This document shows, one piece after another, positions 1 through 8,047 of a stretch of 64,000 nucleotides of DNA. The position numbers and the translations under genes were made by a program. A model generated the notes under the pieces. It was not told the origin of the DNA and ran no database searches. It saw only the letters and a program-made list of their open reading frames with translations. Position 1 is the first letter of the stretch; every line of letters begins with the position of its first letter. The stretch comes from Thiopseudomonas acetoxidans (GTDB lineage Bacteria > Pseudomonadota > Gammaproteobacteria > Pseudomonadales > Pseudomonadaceae). The stretch lies in NCBI RefSeq assembly GCF_030362935.1, contig NZ_JAUCDY010000001.1, forward strand, positions 346,002 through 410,001. The letters run 5' to 3'.

Positions 1-312
1 TTAGCTGATACGAAGCCGATAACCGAGCCCATGTTGCGTGGTTTAGCGGCAGTACAGATTAACGAGAAGCTGATAGCCAGTGAGCGCATTGGTAATCGTA
101 GTTTTCAGGTTTGGAGCCGTTTGCTCAGCAAATTGGGACCGCAACTTAGTGTGGCGCGCAGTGTGGGCTTAATGTTTTATGTGATCTTTTTGTTAGTCAT
201 GATCATTACAGTCGTACCCATTAGTGCGTTAGTGAGAAAAATACTATCCCCGCTATTGCGCAGAAAAACAGCTGAGCAAAAAGCCTATTTTGCACAACCC
301 TCTGGGGAATAA
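1..312 (+). CDS. C-terminal end of a DarA-like (dialkylresorcinol condensing enzyme-like) protein, partial
   Basis: The reading frame is open to the left edge, so the start lies outside the window; about 103 residues are visible. They contain one strong hydrophobic segment (from about GLMFYVIFLL through the following 20 residues) and a basic tail ending in a PSGE-type motif. Position directly upstream of a DarB-like ketosynthase, 15 bases away, suggests the darA partner of dialkylresorcinol and aryl-polyene clusters. DarA proteins have a flavodoxin-like N-terminal part that cannot be seen here. The assignment rests on context and on a remembered resemblance of the tail; another membrane-anchored enzyme is possible. 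The first in-frame Met, at 31, is internal and is probably not the true start. Confidence 0.5.
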   Translation, partial: LADTKPITEPMLRGLAAVQINEKLIASERIGNRSFQVWSRLLSKLGPQLSVARSVGLMFYVIFLLVMIITVVPISALVRKILSPLLRRKTAEQKAYFAQPSGE

Positions 313-327
313 GGACAAGGAATATCT

Positions 328-1485
328 GTGACACAAGCAGTCTATATCAATCGAGTGAGTGCCTTCCTGCCCCATGAGCCGGTGTGTAACGAACAAATGG
401 AGCAGCGTTTGGGGATGGTTGGTGATAAGCCATCGCGGGCACGTAAAATCATTTTGCGCAGCAATGGTATCCGTTCACGCCATTATGCTATTGATCCAGT
501 GACTTTAGCACCCAGTTACAGCAATGCGCAGCTAAGCGCTGAAGCCATTCGCGGTTTATGTGATGAAGCTATGCCGCTGGAGCAGATTGATTGTTTGGTA
601 GCCAGTAGCTCACAGCCGGATCAGATGATGCCTAATCATGCCGTGATGGTGCACGGAGAGTTGGGTAATCCCGCCTGTGAGGTGGTGGCTACCTCAGGTA
701 TTTGTTTATGCGGTATGACCGCTTTGAAATACGCATGGATGAGCGTGGCGTTGGGGCAAAGTGAAGATGCCGTTGCTTGCGGTTCGGAAGTGGCTTCCAA
801 TCTCATGCGTGCCAGTAATTTTAGCGCTGAGTATGAGCAGCGAGCCGAGCAGTTGGCCAAGCAGCCAGAGCTGGCTTTTGAAAAAGATTTTTTGCGCTGG
901 ATGCTCTCCGATGGAGCCGGCGCGGTGCGTTTGTCTCAGCAGCCTAATCAGACAGGTTTGAGTTTGCGTATCGACTGGCTGGATATTTTGTCGTTTGCCA
1001 ATGAGTTACCCGCCTGTATGTATGCGGGTGCAGACTATAAAGACGGCAAATTAAAAAGTTGGAGTCGTTATAGCGCACAAGAGCGCAATGCGCGTTCGGT
1101 GTTGGCAGTGAAGCAGGATGTAAAACTGCTCAATGAAAATATTGTTAAATATACCGTGGTCAAAGCCTTGCGCAAAATTATGCACAAGCGTGATTTGCAG
1201 GCGGATAAAATTGATTATTTTTTACCCCATTACTCTTCCGAGTTTTTCCGTGAACGCTTGGCTGATGGCATGCGTGAGGTGGGTTTGGAAATTCCTTACG
1301 AGCGCTGGTTTACCAATTTAACCAGTAAAGGCAATACGGGCTCAGCGTCTATTTTTATTATTTTAGAAGAGTTGTTTAATTCAGACCGTTTACGTGCTGG
1401 CGAAACCTTGCTGTGTTATGTGCCAGAAAGTGGACGTTTTTCCAGTGCTTTTATGCAGCTGACGGTGGTTGGTAATGAAGCTTGA
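328..1485 (+). CDS. Beta-ketoacyl-ACP synthase III-like protein, DarB type
   Basis: 385-residue thiolase-fold condensing enzyme beginning at GTG with an AAGGA-like ribosome site upstream. The N-terminal motif RSNGI followed by RHYAIDP, the SDGAGAV stretch (194-200), His301 in LPHYSS and Asn336 in KGNTGSA are typical of the KAS III/DarB group. DarB-type enzymes join two beta-keto acyl chains in dialkylresorcinol formation together with DarA (family knowledge). The nucleophile region reads TSGICLCGM, with Cys126 and Cys128 as candidates; this spacing to the following Gly differs from the usual C-x-G of KAS III. The gene overlaps the next one, so it is probably co-transcribed with the DarA-like gene and the BtrH-like gene. 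The product is unknown. Confidence 0.75.
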   Translation: MTQAVYINRVSAFLPHEPVCNEQMEQRLGMVGDKPSRARKIILRSNGIRSRHYAIDPVTLAPSYSNAQLSAEAIRGLCDEAMPLEQIDCLVASSSQPDQMMPNHAVMVHGELGNPACEVVATSGICLCGMTALKYAWMSVALGQSEDAVACGSEVASNLMRASNFSAEYEQRAEQLAKQPELAFEKDFLRWMLSDGAGAVRLSQQPNQTGLSLRIDWLDILSFANELPACMYAGADYKDGKLKSWSRYSAQERNARSVLAVKQDVKLLNENIVKYTVVKALRKIMHKRDLQADKIDYFLPHYSSEFFRERLADGMREVGLEIPYERWFTNLTSKGNTGSASIFIILEELFNSDRLRAGETLLCYVPESGRFSSAFMQLTVVGNEA

Positions 1486-1894
1486 TGAAGTGCCGCAGGA
1501 TGCGGAATGCTCTGCTTATGCAGGTCATCAAAAACTGCTGTATGCGGTGGATGAGGAAGGCTGCTACCAAGGCGCACAAAGTGCTGGCTGGGATGCAGAA
1601 AACTACGCAACGCAACAGGCCTTAGCTGAGCTGGAAGTGCTTGAGCAGCAGGCAAAGCAGCGTTGGCAGGCGGGCGAGACCTCGGTACTGCCCTATTTGA
1701 TGTATCGCTACCGGATGGATGAGTTAGCTCTGGCGCAGTGCACAGGCTTGTGGCGCTGGCGTATTCGTCGCCATTTTAAAGTGCCGGTTTATCAACAATT
1801 ACCTGTGCGGATTTTAACCCGCTACGCCCAAGCGTTTTCACTCCCTGTGGAGCAACTACTCGCGTATCAACAAGGTCAACTGGATGAGCTTTAA
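1475..1894 (+). CDS. Small protein of unknown function with a possible C-terminal helix-turn-helix
   Basis: About 139 residues from ATG 1475, which overlaps the end of the DarB-like gene by 11 bases; an in-frame TTG at 1469 is a less likely start. The first half is acidic and Glu/Gln-rich, with a probable helix around ATQQALAELEVLEQQAK. The second half (MDELALAQCTGLWRWRIRRHF, then a helix ending SLPVEQLLAYQ) looks like a Cro/XRE-type helix-turn-helix. It lacks signal peptide and membrane segments. Its place inside the biosynthetic operon, overlapping both neighbours, suggests a regulator or an accessory binding protein for the pathway. I do not recognise a named family; the helix-turn-helix is judged by eye only. 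Confidence 0.6.
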   Translation: MKLDEVPQDAECSAYAGHQKLLYAVDEEGCYQGAQSAGWDAENYATQQALAELEVLEQQAKQRWQAGETSVLPYLMYRYRMDELALAQCTGLWRWRIRRHFKVPVYQQLPVRILTRYAQAFSLPVEQLLAYQQGQLDEL

Positions 1895-2879
1895 TCACGA
1901 ACAAAGTGCCCACTGCGAAAGCGGGGTGATGTCGAGTCTGTTGACCCATGCGGGGTTGCCGATGAGCGAGCCGATGGCGCTAGGCTTATCCTCGGGCATT
2001 GCCTTTGCCTATATTCCTTTAGTAAAACTCAGCGGTATGCCATTAATCGCTTACCGCATGCCACCTAAGCATATTATTAAAACGCTAAGCAAACGCCTGG
2101 GCTGTCGTTTACACAGCGCAACTTTCAGTAACCCGGCAGCAGGTAAGCAAGCCTTAGATCAAGCACTGGAACAAGGTCGTTTGGTGGGCATGCAGAGTTC
2201 GGTGTTTTGGTTGCCCTATTTTCCACCGGAAATGCGTTTTCACTTCAATGCGCATAACTTGCTTGCCTATGGCCGCGAAGGTGAGGAGTACCTACTTAGC
2301 GATCCCGTGTTTGAACAACCAGTGCGCTGCGCCAGTGACGATCTACAAAGAGCGCGTTTTGCCAAAGGTGCGCTGGCTGCCAAGGGTTTGCTGTATTGGT
2401 TAGAAGATGTGCCCAGTGAAGTTGACTGGGAGAAGTTGATCCGTAGCAGTATTTTATCCACCAGCCGGATTATTGATGGTTTACCACTGCCTTGGATTGG
2501 TATTCGTGGCATTGCGTATTTAGCGCGTAAAATTGCAGGCTTGGATGAGCAAGCGAAGAAATACAACCGCCTATATCTGACCCATATAGTGCGTATGCAG
2601 GAGGAGATTGGCACCGGGGGAGCTGGTTTTCGCTTTATGTACGCCAGTTTCTTGCAGGAAGCCGGTAGTTTGTTAAATGAGCCGGCTTTATGCGCTGCCT
2701 CGCAACAATTAACCGCAATTGGCGATCAGTGGCGTCAGTTTGCGTTGCTCTGTGTGCAGCACAGCCGTGGGAAATCCGAAAAGCCAAGCTTAGCTGAGAT
2801 AAGCAGTGCTTTGCTGGCAATAGCCCAAGCCGAGCGTGTATTGTTTAAAGAGCTCGCGTGCTGGGCTAAGCGCAAATAA
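1884..2879 (+). CDS. BtrH N-terminal domain protein, putative ACP-dependent acyltransferase
   Basis: 331 residues, starting 11 bases inside the preceding gene. The N-terminus has HCESG with Cys11, and further on FNAHNLL with His124 and LLSDP with Asp140, a spacing that fits the Cys-His-Asp arrangement of the butirosin BtrH N-terminal family (papain-like fold). In butirosin synthesis BtrH moves an acyl group from a carrier protein to an amino sugar (established). By analogy this protein could unload the chain made by the neighbouring ketosynthases from the carrier protein onto an amine or alcohol. The C-terminal half is helical and matches the usual DUF4872-like extension in length. It is the last gene of the rightward operon and meets the leftward operon with only three bases between stops. 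Confidence 0.75.
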   Translation: MSFNHEQSAHCESGVMSSLLTHAGLPMSEPMALGLSSGIAFAYIPLVKLSGMPLIAYRMPPKHIIKTLSKRLGCRLHSATFSNPAAGKQALDQALEQGRLVGMQSSVFWLPYFPPEMRFHFNAHNLLAYGREGEEYLLSDPVFEQPVRCASDDLQRARFAKGALAAKGLLYWLEDVPSEVDWEKLIRSSILSTSRIIDGLPLPWIGIRGIAYLARKIAGLDEQAKKYNRLYLTHIVRMQEEIGTGGAGFRFMYASFLQEAGSLLNEPALCAASQQLTAIGDQWRQFALLCVQHSRGKSEKPSLAEISSALLAIAQAERVLFKELACWAKRK

Positions 2880-2882
2880 TCG

Positions 2883-3446
2883 CTAGTCTAAAACCAATTG
2901 CGTAACAGTAAGCCCGCTACTTAGTTGTGCAAAGCTGTCTGCAGCTAAGAGCTGGTTGTGTTGGTTCTGAACCAGCACTGCTTGTAGTTGTACTTGCTCG
3001 TTGCCGCGGCAAACAATCAACAAAGCTTGCTGACAGTTTTTGGCCTGAACATCACAGTAGGCCAATTGCAAGAGTTGCTGCCATACCTGTGGGCCGGCGC
3101 TAATAAATAAGTTCGGCCCTTGTACGTCCAGCTGTTTGGCTAGGTAAAAACCTGCGGCGTTGCTGACGCTGTTAACAAACTCAAAGGGTCTGGGTTGTAA
3201 CTTCTGAATGCACACGCTGTTGAGCAAGCCGGTCATAGTATCCCCAGAGGGGTAGTCAGCAGCTAGATAAATTCCGCAACTAGAAACCAGATGTTGGGTT
3301 AAAGGCGCAGCTGTGAGCAGTGCTTGCCAGGCAAGGCGGTCAATGCGGCGGGGCAAACTGCTGAAGTGCTCACGTAAAAGGGTTTTGAGTTGTTTGTCGC
3401 TTGTCCGTGTTGAAACCGATAGCTGACTGGCGCTAATGACGTGCAT
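2883..3446 (-). CDS. Half-length beta-ketoacyl synthase-like protein (chain length factor type), no catalytic Cys
   Basis: 187 residues that align by eye only with the N-terminal half of a ketosynthase. The segment SVSNAAGFYLAK followed by GPNLFISAG corresponds to the region just before the nucleophile, but the Cys expected three residues after the Ser of that motif is absent (GPQ instead). Short proteins of this kind (Ketoacyl-synt_2 family) sit beside active ketosynthases in aryl-polyene clusters and are thought to act as chain length factor partners (family knowledge). It is the last gene of the leftward operon, two bases after the full-length ketosynthase, which supports a heterodimer. 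An alternative is decay of a duplicated ketosynthase, but the frame is clean. Confidence 0.6.
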   Translation of the reverse strand: MHVISASQLSVSTRTSDKQLKTLLREHFSSLPRRIDRLAWQALLTAAPLTQHLVSSCGIYLAADYPSGDTMTGLLNSVCIQKLQPRPFEFVNSVSNAAGFYLAKQLDVQGPNLFISAGPQVWQQLLQLAYCDVQAKNCQQALLIVCRGNEQVQLQAVLVQNQHNQLLAADSFAQLSSGLTVTQLVLD

Positions 3447-3448
3447 GG

Positions 3449-4561
3449 TTAGTTTTCCTGCCTAGTGGTTTGCAGAATCAAGCTTGCATTGTTGCCGCCA
3501 AAACCAAAAAAATTTGCCAAGATTAGGCTGTCTGATTGAGTCCACTGCGGATTGTGCTGCAGCGCAAAGGTGTCAGTCACATAAGCATGGCGTGGCGTGG
3601 GCAGCAAGCCTTGTTGTAAGCAGGCGCTAAGCAGCAGAGTTTCACTGAGTCCGCATGCGCCTAAGCCGTGACCCAGCCATTGCTTTAGTGTGCACAGATT
3701 GGGTGCGTTAGCCCGTTGTAAAAAACTCAGTATGCCGTTACGTTCGGCACGATCATTGACTGCAGTGGCGGTGCCGTGCAGTTTGACTAAATCAATGTCC
3801 TCAGCCTTACAGCCGGCTTGGTTTAAAGCTTGTTGTATGACGGCATAAATATGACTGCCATCTTCGCACGTGCCGGTAACGCTGGTGGTATCGCAAGCGC
3901 TGTAGCCGCCAAGCACTCGACATAGACTGTGTTCTTTCGCTTCGTTGCTTAGCATGGCTGCCGCGTACACTTCGCCTAAAATCAAGCCATCGCTATCAGG
4001 GTGGAAAGGGCGATAAAGGCCGCTATGACTGGTTAGTTCCAGAGCTGCGAATCCCTGTTGCACTATGGTGCTGCGCGGCTCGTAGCTTAAAATAGTCACA
4101 CCAGCGTAAAGTTGATGCTTTATCAAGTAAGCGCCATACAGCAAGGCATTGGCGGCACTGCTGCAGGCCGTATTAATGACAAGACTGGCTTGAAAACCGT
4201 ATTGTTGTTGAAGCAGGTTTGCAATGCGATTCAGCGGGGTGGAATCGGCCGCACTGAAGCTTGCTTTGGTGCGCGTATTTTGTTCGTGCAGCATAATATC
4301 GAGGCTGGAGCTGGCTACAATCAATAGCTGATCGCTAAAATCAGCTTGGTAGTGGCTGATCAACTCTTCGATAATACGCTGCAGGTGCTCAATAGGCTGG
4401 CGCTGCTGTTTGAGTGCAAAGTAAGGCATTTCCAGCAAACGTTCGTTTAGCGTGAACGGCTGTGTGTGCGGTGCTTGATTGTTGCGTACCGCAGCAACAG
4501 CCTTGGCGAGTGACTCGCCTAGACAGCTGTGCAGAACGGGGCTATGTAGATAACAACTCAT
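3449..4561 (-). CDS. Beta-ketoacyl-ACP synthase, KAS I/II (FabF) type
   Basis: 370 residues, about 40 shorter than FabF, with the full catalytic set visible: Cys133 in NTACSSAANAL, His262 in KLHGTATAVND, His298 in WLGHGLGA preceded by Lys293, and the C-terminal FGFGGNNAS loop. It should carry out decarboxylative Claisen condensation of a carrier-bound acyl chain with malonyl-ACP in the cytoplasm. The start overlaps the stop of the acyl carrier protein gene in an ATGA arrangement, and the degenerate ketosynthase follows at once, so carrier, active ketosynthase and probable chain length factor are translated together. It is not the housekeeping FabF, whose usual neighbour fabG is absent. Confidence 0.85.
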   Translation of the reverse strand: MSCYLHSPVLHSCLGESLAKAVAAVRNNQAPHTQPFTLNERLLEMPYFALKQQRQPIEHLQRIIEELISHYQADFSDQLLIVASSSLDIMLHEQNTRTKASFSAADSTPLNRIANLLQQQYGFQASLVINTACSSAANALLYGAYLIKHQLYAGVTILSYEPRSTIVQQGFAALELTSHSGLYRPFHPDSDGLILGEVYAAAMLSNEAKEHSLCRVLGGYSACDTTSVTGTCEDGSHIYAVIQQALNQAGCKAEDIDLVKLHGTATAVNDRAERNGILSFLQRANAPNLCTLKQWLGHGLGACGLSETLLLSACLQQGLLPTPRHAYVTDTFALQHNPQWTQSDSLILANFFGFGGNNASLILQTTRQEN

Positions 4562-4824
4562 GAGTTGTTGCGAATGTAGTCAGCGATAGTGGCGATACTG
4601 GTAAGCACGCGTCGACCTTCTTTGGCCCCTTCGATGCGCACGCCATACTGCTGTTGCAGGGCTAGAGAAACCTGCAGGGCATCCAGGCTATCCATTTGAA
4701 TGCGGCTGTCTTGGCCGAATAAAAGCTCTTGGGTATCGATTTCTTGCCAATCAAAATCATCTTCTTTGTCGCACTCACGCAAAATGAGTTGCTTAAGCTG
4801 TTGTTCTAGTTCTGGCTTGTCCAT
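4558..4824 (-). CDS. Acyl carrier protein
   Basis: 88 residues from ATG 4824 (MDKPELEQQ), preferred over longer upstream starts because it matches the length of carrier proteins. The phosphopantetheine attachment Ser lies in the motif MDSLDALQ, followed by a second helix and the GVRI turn. It should carry the growing chain for the adjacent ketosynthase, dehydratase and BtrH-like protein. The reading frame overlaps the end of the permease gene by 19 bases and the start of the ketosynthase by four. Holo-carrier formation would need a phosphopantetheinyl transferase, which is not seen in the window. Confidence 0.85.
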   Translation of the reverse strand: MDKPELEQQLKQLILRECDKEDDFDWQEIDTQELLFGQDSRIQMDSLDALQVSLALQQQYGVRIEGAKEGRRVLTSIATIADYIRNNS

Positions 4825-5987
4825 AGGGTGTTTTGTACTCTTCTGTGTAACAAAATAACGCCGGCAGCTCCAGTGCATAGGGCGAAAACGAGCAAATAAT
4901 AGCACCAGATGGCGATATCTTTGAGTTCTCCCTGGCCGACTAGCAGGGTTAAAAAAGCATCCAGCGCCCAACTCATAGGTGATAGTTCAGCGATGTGCTG
5001 CATGCTGATGGGCATCATATTTTTGGGCACCATTATACCGCCAATGGCGGCTAAAATCAGGTTGCTGCCAGCGCTGAGTAGTAGAGCTTGTTCAGTATTT
5101 CTGGCAACGGCGGCTACTAATAAGCCAAAACAGCAGCAAGCGCTAGTAATACAAATAGCTAAAGGAAAATAGGCGAGTTCGTTGCCATGGATACTAAGGG
5201 CGGGCAAACCCAGCAGGGGTAGCACAAAAAAGCCTAGGCTAAGCAGCAAAATAAACTGCAGCATATTGATCAGGCTATAGGGTATAAGTTTGCTGAGCAA
5301 CAGGGTGCTTTGCGCCAAAGGTAGCGCGCGCAGGCGTACTAATACGCCAGACTGAAATTCGAGCTGCAAGCTGTTGGACATGGGCAGCACAATAAAAAAC
5401 ATACCGAAAATAAGCCAAGCAGGTACGCTCATTTGACTGGCGCTAGCCCGGTTACCTACAGCGCCACTGCTGAGGATTTGATACTCCTTAAGCTCGCTTT
5501 GCGTTTGCAGCTGCACCTGCTGGAGTTGTTCTGCCAAGGGAGCATTGTCACTGATCAGTTCGCTGTCAATTAAGAAATCCCATAGACGGGTTTGCGCTAA
5601 AGCGATGGTGACTGCACTGCGTATACGCTGGCGGCTGAGCGTGTCGCTGTTGGCTGGAAACGACAACTTTGGCCCTTGGTGGGGATTGTCGTGCAGTTGT
5701 TCGGCAAACGTGGGGCTCAGTGCTATTTGGATGGTGGGGGTGTCAGCTTGTACCTGGCTTTGTGGTAATTGCTTCTCTAATGCAGCGAGAAAAAATGCAC
5801 TGGCAGGGCTCGGGTTAGGGATATCGACACTAAAATTAACCGCTGGGAGTTCATCTTGATTAATGGCCGACATAGCAAAGGCCATAATCACCAGAAATAG
5901 TCCTGGCATAATAAAGAGCGCGCCCAGCGCGTGCCAGTCACGACTGAGCAATAACAGCTCTTTAAAGCTTAATGCCCACAGCCTCAT
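4806..5987 (-). CDS. ABC-2 type transporter permease
   Basis: 393 residues from ATG 5987 (MRLWALSFKELLLL); the start was chosen because it forms an ATGA overlap with the ATPase stop, the usual coupling for such pairs. Topology by eye is one N-terminal membrane helix, a large external segment of roughly 170 residues, then five or six helices in the C-terminal half, including PAWLIFGMFFIVLP and FPLAICITSACCCFGLLVAAVA. This is the layout of ABC-2/DrrB-like exporters. With the adjacent ATPase it should export or flip the product of the cluster across the inner membrane. No substrate can be read from the sequence. Confidence 0.85.
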   Translation of the reverse strand: MRLWALSFKELLLLSRDWHALGALFIMPGLFLVIMAFAMSAINQDELPAVNFSVDIPNPSPASAFFLAALEKQLPQSQVQADTPTIQIALSPTFAEQLHDNPHQGPKLSFPANSDTLSRQRIRSAVTIALAQTRLWDFLIDSELISDNAPLAEQLQQVQLQTQSELKEYQILSSGAVGNRASASQMSVPAWLIFGMFFIVLPMSNSLQLEFQSGVLVRLRALPLAQSTLLLSKLIPYSLINMLQFILLLSLGFFVLPLLGLPALSIHGNELAYFPLAICITSACCCFGLLVAAVARNTEQALLLSAGSNLILAAIGGIMVPKNMMPISMQHIAELSPMSWALDAFLTLLVGQGELKDIAIWCYYLLVFALCTGAAGVILLHRRVQNTLWTSQN

Positions 5988-6865
5988 AGCTGACCCCCGC
6001 TTACTTGTAAATAAAGCTGTTCCAGGCTCGGTTTGCTGTAATTCATACGAGTGGGTGCGGGCGTGGTGTGACTGATATGTGTGAGCAAGGTTGCCCATTG
6101 CGGCTGAGTTAGGGCATGAATAATTAAGCTGTTGTGTTGTTGCTGAAAGTCGAGTTGCTGCTGCTGGCATAGCTTGACTAACTCGATAGGTATCCCAGAG
6201 ACCCATTCAATCACTAGATTGTGTGCGCTGGGTTGTTCGGCAAGCGCTATATCGAGCTGCACTTTGCCTGCGTTAAGCAAAATAACGCGTTCGGCTATTT
6301 GCTCGATTTCGGGTAAATAATGGCTGGTGTAAATGATACTTTTACCGCTCTGTTTAAGTTGCTTAATAGCGTTTAACAGATGTTGGCGGCTGACGCTGTC
6401 CACACCAACGGTTACCTCGTCGAATAGAAATAATTGCGCAGGTGCTAAAATACCTAAAGCGAAATTAAGTCGCCGTTGTTGTCCGCCTGATAGTTGACCG
6501 GCTTTTTTATGCAGTAGTGATTCCAGCTGCGCCGCTTCGATAGCTAAACTGAGCTGCTGCTGGCGTTGTTGACCCTTAAGCAAGTAAAGATCGGCAAAAA
6601 GGTGTAAGTTTTCTTGGCTGCTGAGCTTGGCATAGAAGGCCAGAGTTTGCGGTACAAGCCCTAGACTGGGTTGCTGTTGCCAGCGTAACTGCCCAGCGCT
6701 GGGTGTAATAAGCTGTGCGATGAGCGACAGTAGTGTGGTTTTCCCAGCACCGTTAGCACCCAGTAAGCCAATGCACTGCCCCTGCTGTATTTTAAAGTTG
6801 ATATCGCTCAGCGCATCTTGCTCAGCGCCGGGGTAGCGGTAGTGAAGGTGGCAAAGCTCAAGCAT
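5984..6865 (-). CDS. ABC transporter ATP-binding protein (exporter type)
   Basis: 293 residues with Walker A GANGAGKT (36-43), signature LSGGQ (125-129) and Walker B LFLFDE (145-150), followed by VGVD in the D-loop and a His in YTSHYL for the switch. The C-terminal 80 residues after the nucleotide domain resemble the extension found in DrrA/CcmA-type ATPases of ABC-2 exporters. It overlaps both the dehydratase gene (eight bases) and the permease gene (four bases), so the three are one transcript. It powers the export or flipping step inferred for the cluster. Confidence 0.9.
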   Translation of the reverse strand: MLELCHLHYRYPGAEQDALSDINFKIQQGQCIGLLGANGAGKTTLLSLIAQLITPSAGQLRWQQQPSLGLVPQTLAFYAKLSSQENLHLFADLYLLKGQQRQQQLSLAIEAAQLESLLHKKAGQLSGGQQRRLNFALGILAPAQLFLFDEVTVGVDSVSRQHLLNAIKQLKQSGKSIIYTSHYLPEIEQIAERVILLNAGKVQLDIALAEQPSAHNLVIEWVSGIPIELVKLCQQQQLDFQQQHNSLIIHALTQPQWATLLTHISHTTPAPTRMNYSKPSLEQLYLQVSGGQL

Positions 6866-7262
6866 GGTTTAACACCAGTAACAGAGTGCCATCGAGCAGT
6901 ATCTGCTGCTGTTGTGTAACGGTGAATAGATAAGCAGCGCTGAGTTTGTTGGTAGATTGCAGCGTTGCTTTGACTTGCAGAGTGCCGCCGGTAGACGTGG
7001 CCTGTTGATACACCTTGAGTTTACTCAGTTTGCCAATATAGGCTTCAGTGGGCGAGTTGTGCTTGGCATACAATGCGCCATGTGCGGCACAGAGTTGTGC
7101 AGCAGCTTCGAAAAAATAAGCACTCTGTAGTTGGGTTAACTGCGCAAGGCAATCCCGGTGGCACTCGCCAAGGATGCTTTGTTGATCATGCTTAATAATT
7201 GCAGTTAACCATAGCGCTGTACCGCGATGTGGTAATAAAGCTGTTAGTTCTGGGAGAGCCAT
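6858..7262 (-). CDS. Hotdog-fold 3-hydroxyacyl-ACP dehydratase-like protein (ApeP type)
   Basis: 134 residues. The N-terminal LLPHRG motif with His12 and the helix YFFEAAAQLCAAHGA with Glu52 match the short single-hotdog dehydratases of aryl-polyene clusters (ApeP family) better than FabA or FabZ, which have PFLLVD or HFPG-type motifs. It would remove water from 3-hydroxyacyl chains on the carrier protein, giving double bonds. It is the first gene of the leftward operon. No ketoreductase is visible in the window, so that step must be encoded further left or elsewhere. The His/Glu assignment is by eye. Confidence 0.7.
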   Translation of the reverse strand: MALPELTALLPHRGTALWLTAIIKHDQQSILGECHRDCLAQLTQLQSAYFFEAAAQLCAAHGALYAKHNSPTEAYIGKLSKLKVYQQATSTGGTLQVKATLQSTNKLSAAYLFTVTQQQQILLDGTLLLVLNHA

Positions 7263-7378
7263 AGTTGCTAGGAAAATCTATTAAGTGCGTATGCTGTGCA
7301 AGTTGCCGCGGTGTAGGGCTGGCAATTATTGCAAATAATGCGTGATTATAGGGTAGTTTAGAAATAGGGGGCAGTTAA

Positions 7379-7864
7379 ATGATGCAAAACGGGCAGAGGT
7401 CAATGGTTTTAGTAACGTTCGCTAGGCGGCAACTTGTCCAGTCATGCAGGTTGGTATTGATGGCTGCGCTCACAGTGGGCTTGCTAGCCTGTGGCAGTAA
7501 AGATCCGCAAAATGCGTTAGAAGAAGCTGCGCGCCAGCTGGAGGAAAATATCAAAAACCAACAAACCAGCGCGGTGATGCAGCAGTTGCATACCGATTTT
7601 TTAGCGCAGCAACACTATGGCCGACAGGAAATTCGCCAGCAGATGCTGGGACTGTTTATGCGTTATAAGAGCATTAATATTCTAGTGCTTAATCGTGATT
7701 GTCAGTTAGATAAGGGCTTTTATGATCGCGGCCTGTGTACGGCGCAAGTTGGCATTACCGGCGCGCAAAGGCTTATTCCAGAGCGGGCTGAACATTATCG
7801 AGTCAGCAGTGTGTGGCAGTTAACCGATAAAAAATGGCAGCTGTTGCAGCTGGATTGGCAATAA
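7379..7864 (+). CDS. Putative lipoprotein of unknown function
   Basis: 161 residues with an N-terminal basic stretch, a hydrophobic segment (LVLMAALTVGLLAC) and a lipobox LLAC, after which the mature part starts CGSKDPQNALEEAARQLEENIKN. A helical N-terminal part is followed by an alpha-beta region ending VSSVWQLTDKKWQLLQLDWQ that resembles NTF2-like or SnoaL folds. The start at 7379 (ATG-ATG) is preceded by an AGGGGGC ribosome site. It stands alone, divergent from the biosynthetic operon, and is followed by a hairpin. Probably sorted to the outer membrane because Gly, not Asp, follows the Cys. Function unknown. Confidence 0.7.
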   Translation: MMQNGQRSMVLVTFARRQLVQSCRLVLMAALTVGLLACGSKDPQNALEEAARQLEENIKNQQTSAVMQQLHTDFLAQQHYGRQEIRQQMLGLFMRYKSINILVLNRDCQLDKGFYDRGLCTAQVGITGAQRLIPERAEHYRVSSVWQLTDKKWQLLQLDWQ

Positions 7865-7905
7865 GCAGCCTAACCTATGCGCGTTTAAAAACCTTATTAG
7901 GCTGC
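7865..7905 (+). terminator. Inverted repeat after the lipoprotein gene, possible terminator
   Basis: A perfect 9-base inverted repeat (GCAGCCTAA at 7865-7873 and its complement at 7897-7905) begins directly after the stop codon, with a 23-base loop. There is no T run after it, so termination would be weak or depend on Rho. Confidence 0.35.
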
Positions 7906-8047
7906 AATAAGGATAACTACAACGCGTATTTAATGCGCTTTGCTCGCGTCCTTAACGCATAATTACTCGCGCTAAAAGCCTGAGCTTGCTATACTTGCGC
8001 ACCCTTTTTCGCGTCCTAAGCGGGTGCGTAACGTTTTGTGTACAGCT

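Noticed and set aside
7320..7334. TGGCAATTATTGCAA resembling a sigma54 promoter
   Set aside because: The GG-to-GC distance is two bases too short for sigma54. The core GCAAT-T-ATTGC is only a short palindrome.
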